Assembly (NCBI GenBank): GCA_007131845.1
Contig: SLPT01000113.1
Span: 1 to 5,298 of the forward strand
DNA from: Desulfobacteraceae bacterium
GTDB lineage: Bacteria > Desulfobacterota > Desulfobacteria > Desulfobacterales > Desulfosalsimonadaceae
DNA: 5,298 nucleotides
Reading direction: 5' to 3'
In this document: piece by piece, positions 4,415-5,298 of the stretch
Layout of the letters: the number at the start of each line of letters is the position of its first letter
How positions within the stretch are numbered: position 1 is the stretch's first letter
The notes under the pieces: generated by a model
The model's database searches: none
Told to the model about the DNA's origin: nothing
Seen by the model: the letters and a program-made list of their open reading frames with translations, nothing else
Made by a program: the position numbers and the translations under genes

Positions 4415-5298
4415 ATGATAAAACGCGTTGATCTTTTTTGCTTCCGGTTTTTTTTCATTCCGATTTTTCTTTTTCTTTCCGGCACAATGACCGGGTGCGG
4501 ACTCAGCCCGGAAGACAAAATGGCCTCCCACTATGAAAAAGGCCTCCAGTACATGGAGTCGGAAGAATACCGCGCGGCTGTGATCGAATTTCGCAATGCG
4601 GTGCAAATCGATCCCACGTTTGCAGACGGCCGCTACCAGCTCGGCCTGGCCTATATGCAAACCCAGGAGGCCGGCAATGCCGTGGAAGAGCTTACCCGGG
4701 CTGCAAGCCTCGATCCTTCCAATACCGACGCCATGATCCAGGCCGCGGAAATCTATCTGCTAACAAGACAGTTCGATGAAAGCCGGAGCATGATCCGCCG
4801 GGCCCTGGATACCGATGAAAACCTTTCAGACGCCCATGCAATAAAGGCACGCCTGGCGCTTGCCGAGGGGAACACGGACGCTGCAGCCCGAGCCATCGGG
4901 CAGGCCATGGAAATAAACCCGGACCAAAGCCGGTACTACATTGTATTGGGGCAGATCCGGACGGCGGCAGGAGATATTGACCAGGCCGAAAACGCTTTAA
5001 AGCGGGCCGCCGAACTGGACAACGCCACGCTCAACCTTAAAATGATAATCGGCTTCTATACCAATTTTACCGAAAACGCAGAGGCGGAGGAATATATCCG
5101 GGAGCTTCTTGCCAACGCACCCGATCCTCCGGAGCTGGATCTCGACATGGCTGCATTCTACGCCAGCCGGGGACAGATGGACGACGCGGAGCGACATATT
5201 CTTTCCGCGGTGGAAAACAATCCGGATTCACCCGGCCTTCGCATATACCTTGGCAATTTTTACCGGCAGACGCAATCGTTCGACCGGGCGGAGCAGGC
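4415..5298 (+). CDS. TPR-repeat lipoprotein, PrsT-like, 3' end beyond the window
   Basis: Open from ATG 4415 to the edge: 294 codons and two bases, no stop. GGAG at 4404-4407 lies seven bases before the ATG. An in-frame ATG at 4394 has no such site and would put a charged extension before the signal peptide. Residues 1-27 are a Phe-rich lipoprotein signal (K3, R4; hydrophobic 7-23) with M-T-G-C at 25-28, lipidation at C28 and Gly at +2, so outer-membrane retention is expected by enterobacterial rules. TPR units follow with an exact 34-residue period (starting about 37, 71, 105, 139, 173, 207, 241, 275), with helix-ending prolines at 67, 101 and 169; the sixth unit is degenerate. TPR proteins are scaffolds. 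Divergent position beside export genes suggests a PrsT-like role in exopolysaccharide assembly, but PrsT-family proteins are near 900 residues and the remainder is unseen, so a generic TPR lipoprotein is possible. Confidence 0.85.
   Translation, partial: MIKRVDLFCFRFFFIPIFLFLSGTMTGCGLSPEDKMASHYEKGLQYMESEEYRAAVIEFRNAVQIDPTFADGRYQLGLAYMQTQEAGNAVEELTRAASLDPSNTDAMIQAAEIYLLTRQFDESRSMIRRALDTDENLSDAHAIKARLALAEGNTDAAARAIGQAMEINPDQSRYYIVLGQIRTAAGDIDQAENALKRAAELDNATLNLKMIIGFYTNFTENAEAEEYIRELLANAPDPPELDLDMAAFYASRGQMDDAERHILSAVENNPDSPGLRIYLGNFYRQTQSFDRAEQ

Overview
The window looks like one end of an exopolysaccharide assembly and export locus from a Gram-negative bacterium. A Desulfobacterota-like (deltaproteobacterial) source is my best guess, from gene content, base composition and the style of the intergenic repeats. 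That taxonomic call is inference; there is no rRNA or marker gene here.

Layout, right to left. From about 4415 to the right edge, on the + strand, runs the 5' part of a lipoprotein built of exact 34-residue TPR units. It resembles the PrsT-type TPR proteins of XrtA/PEP-CTERM loci. It is divergent from a leftward series on the - strand: a short Wza-type polysaccharide export (OPX) protein (3301-3876), an outer-membrane beta-barrel protein (1986-3311) starting from TTG inside the end of the OPX gene, and a Wzz-type chain-length/co-polymerase protein (151-1737). A further - strand gene may begin at about position 37 and run off the left edge.

How they would work together. The chain-length protein sits in the inner membrane and reaches into the periplasm, where it would govern polymer length and contact the OPX protein. 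The OPX protein has one PES and one SLBB domain and no C-terminal outer-membrane helix, so it probably cannot form its own exit pore. The beta-barrel made from the overlapping gene is the natural exit channel. The TPR lipoprotein could scaffold the machine. No exosortase, PEP-CTERM protein, tyrosine kinase, glycosyltransferase or polymerase lies inside the window, so XrtA membership is only suggested by the gene set.

The non-coding DNA is unusually structured. Two copies of a ~143-bp direct repeat (about 81% identical by hand alignment) lie in the same orientation, each 50-65 bp upstream of a - strand gene start (1801-1944 before the chain-length gene, 3928-4070 before the OPX gene). The 538-bp divergent region also holds a near-consensus sigma-54 promoter (4301-4316) facing the TPR gene, a 23-bp imperfect palindrome about 170 bp upstream of it (a typical enhancer distance), a sigma-70-like promoter, and smaller inverted repeats. 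A perfect 16-bp palindrome precedes the chain-length gene. No tRNA, rRNA, CRISPR array, transposase or convincing riboswitch was seen.
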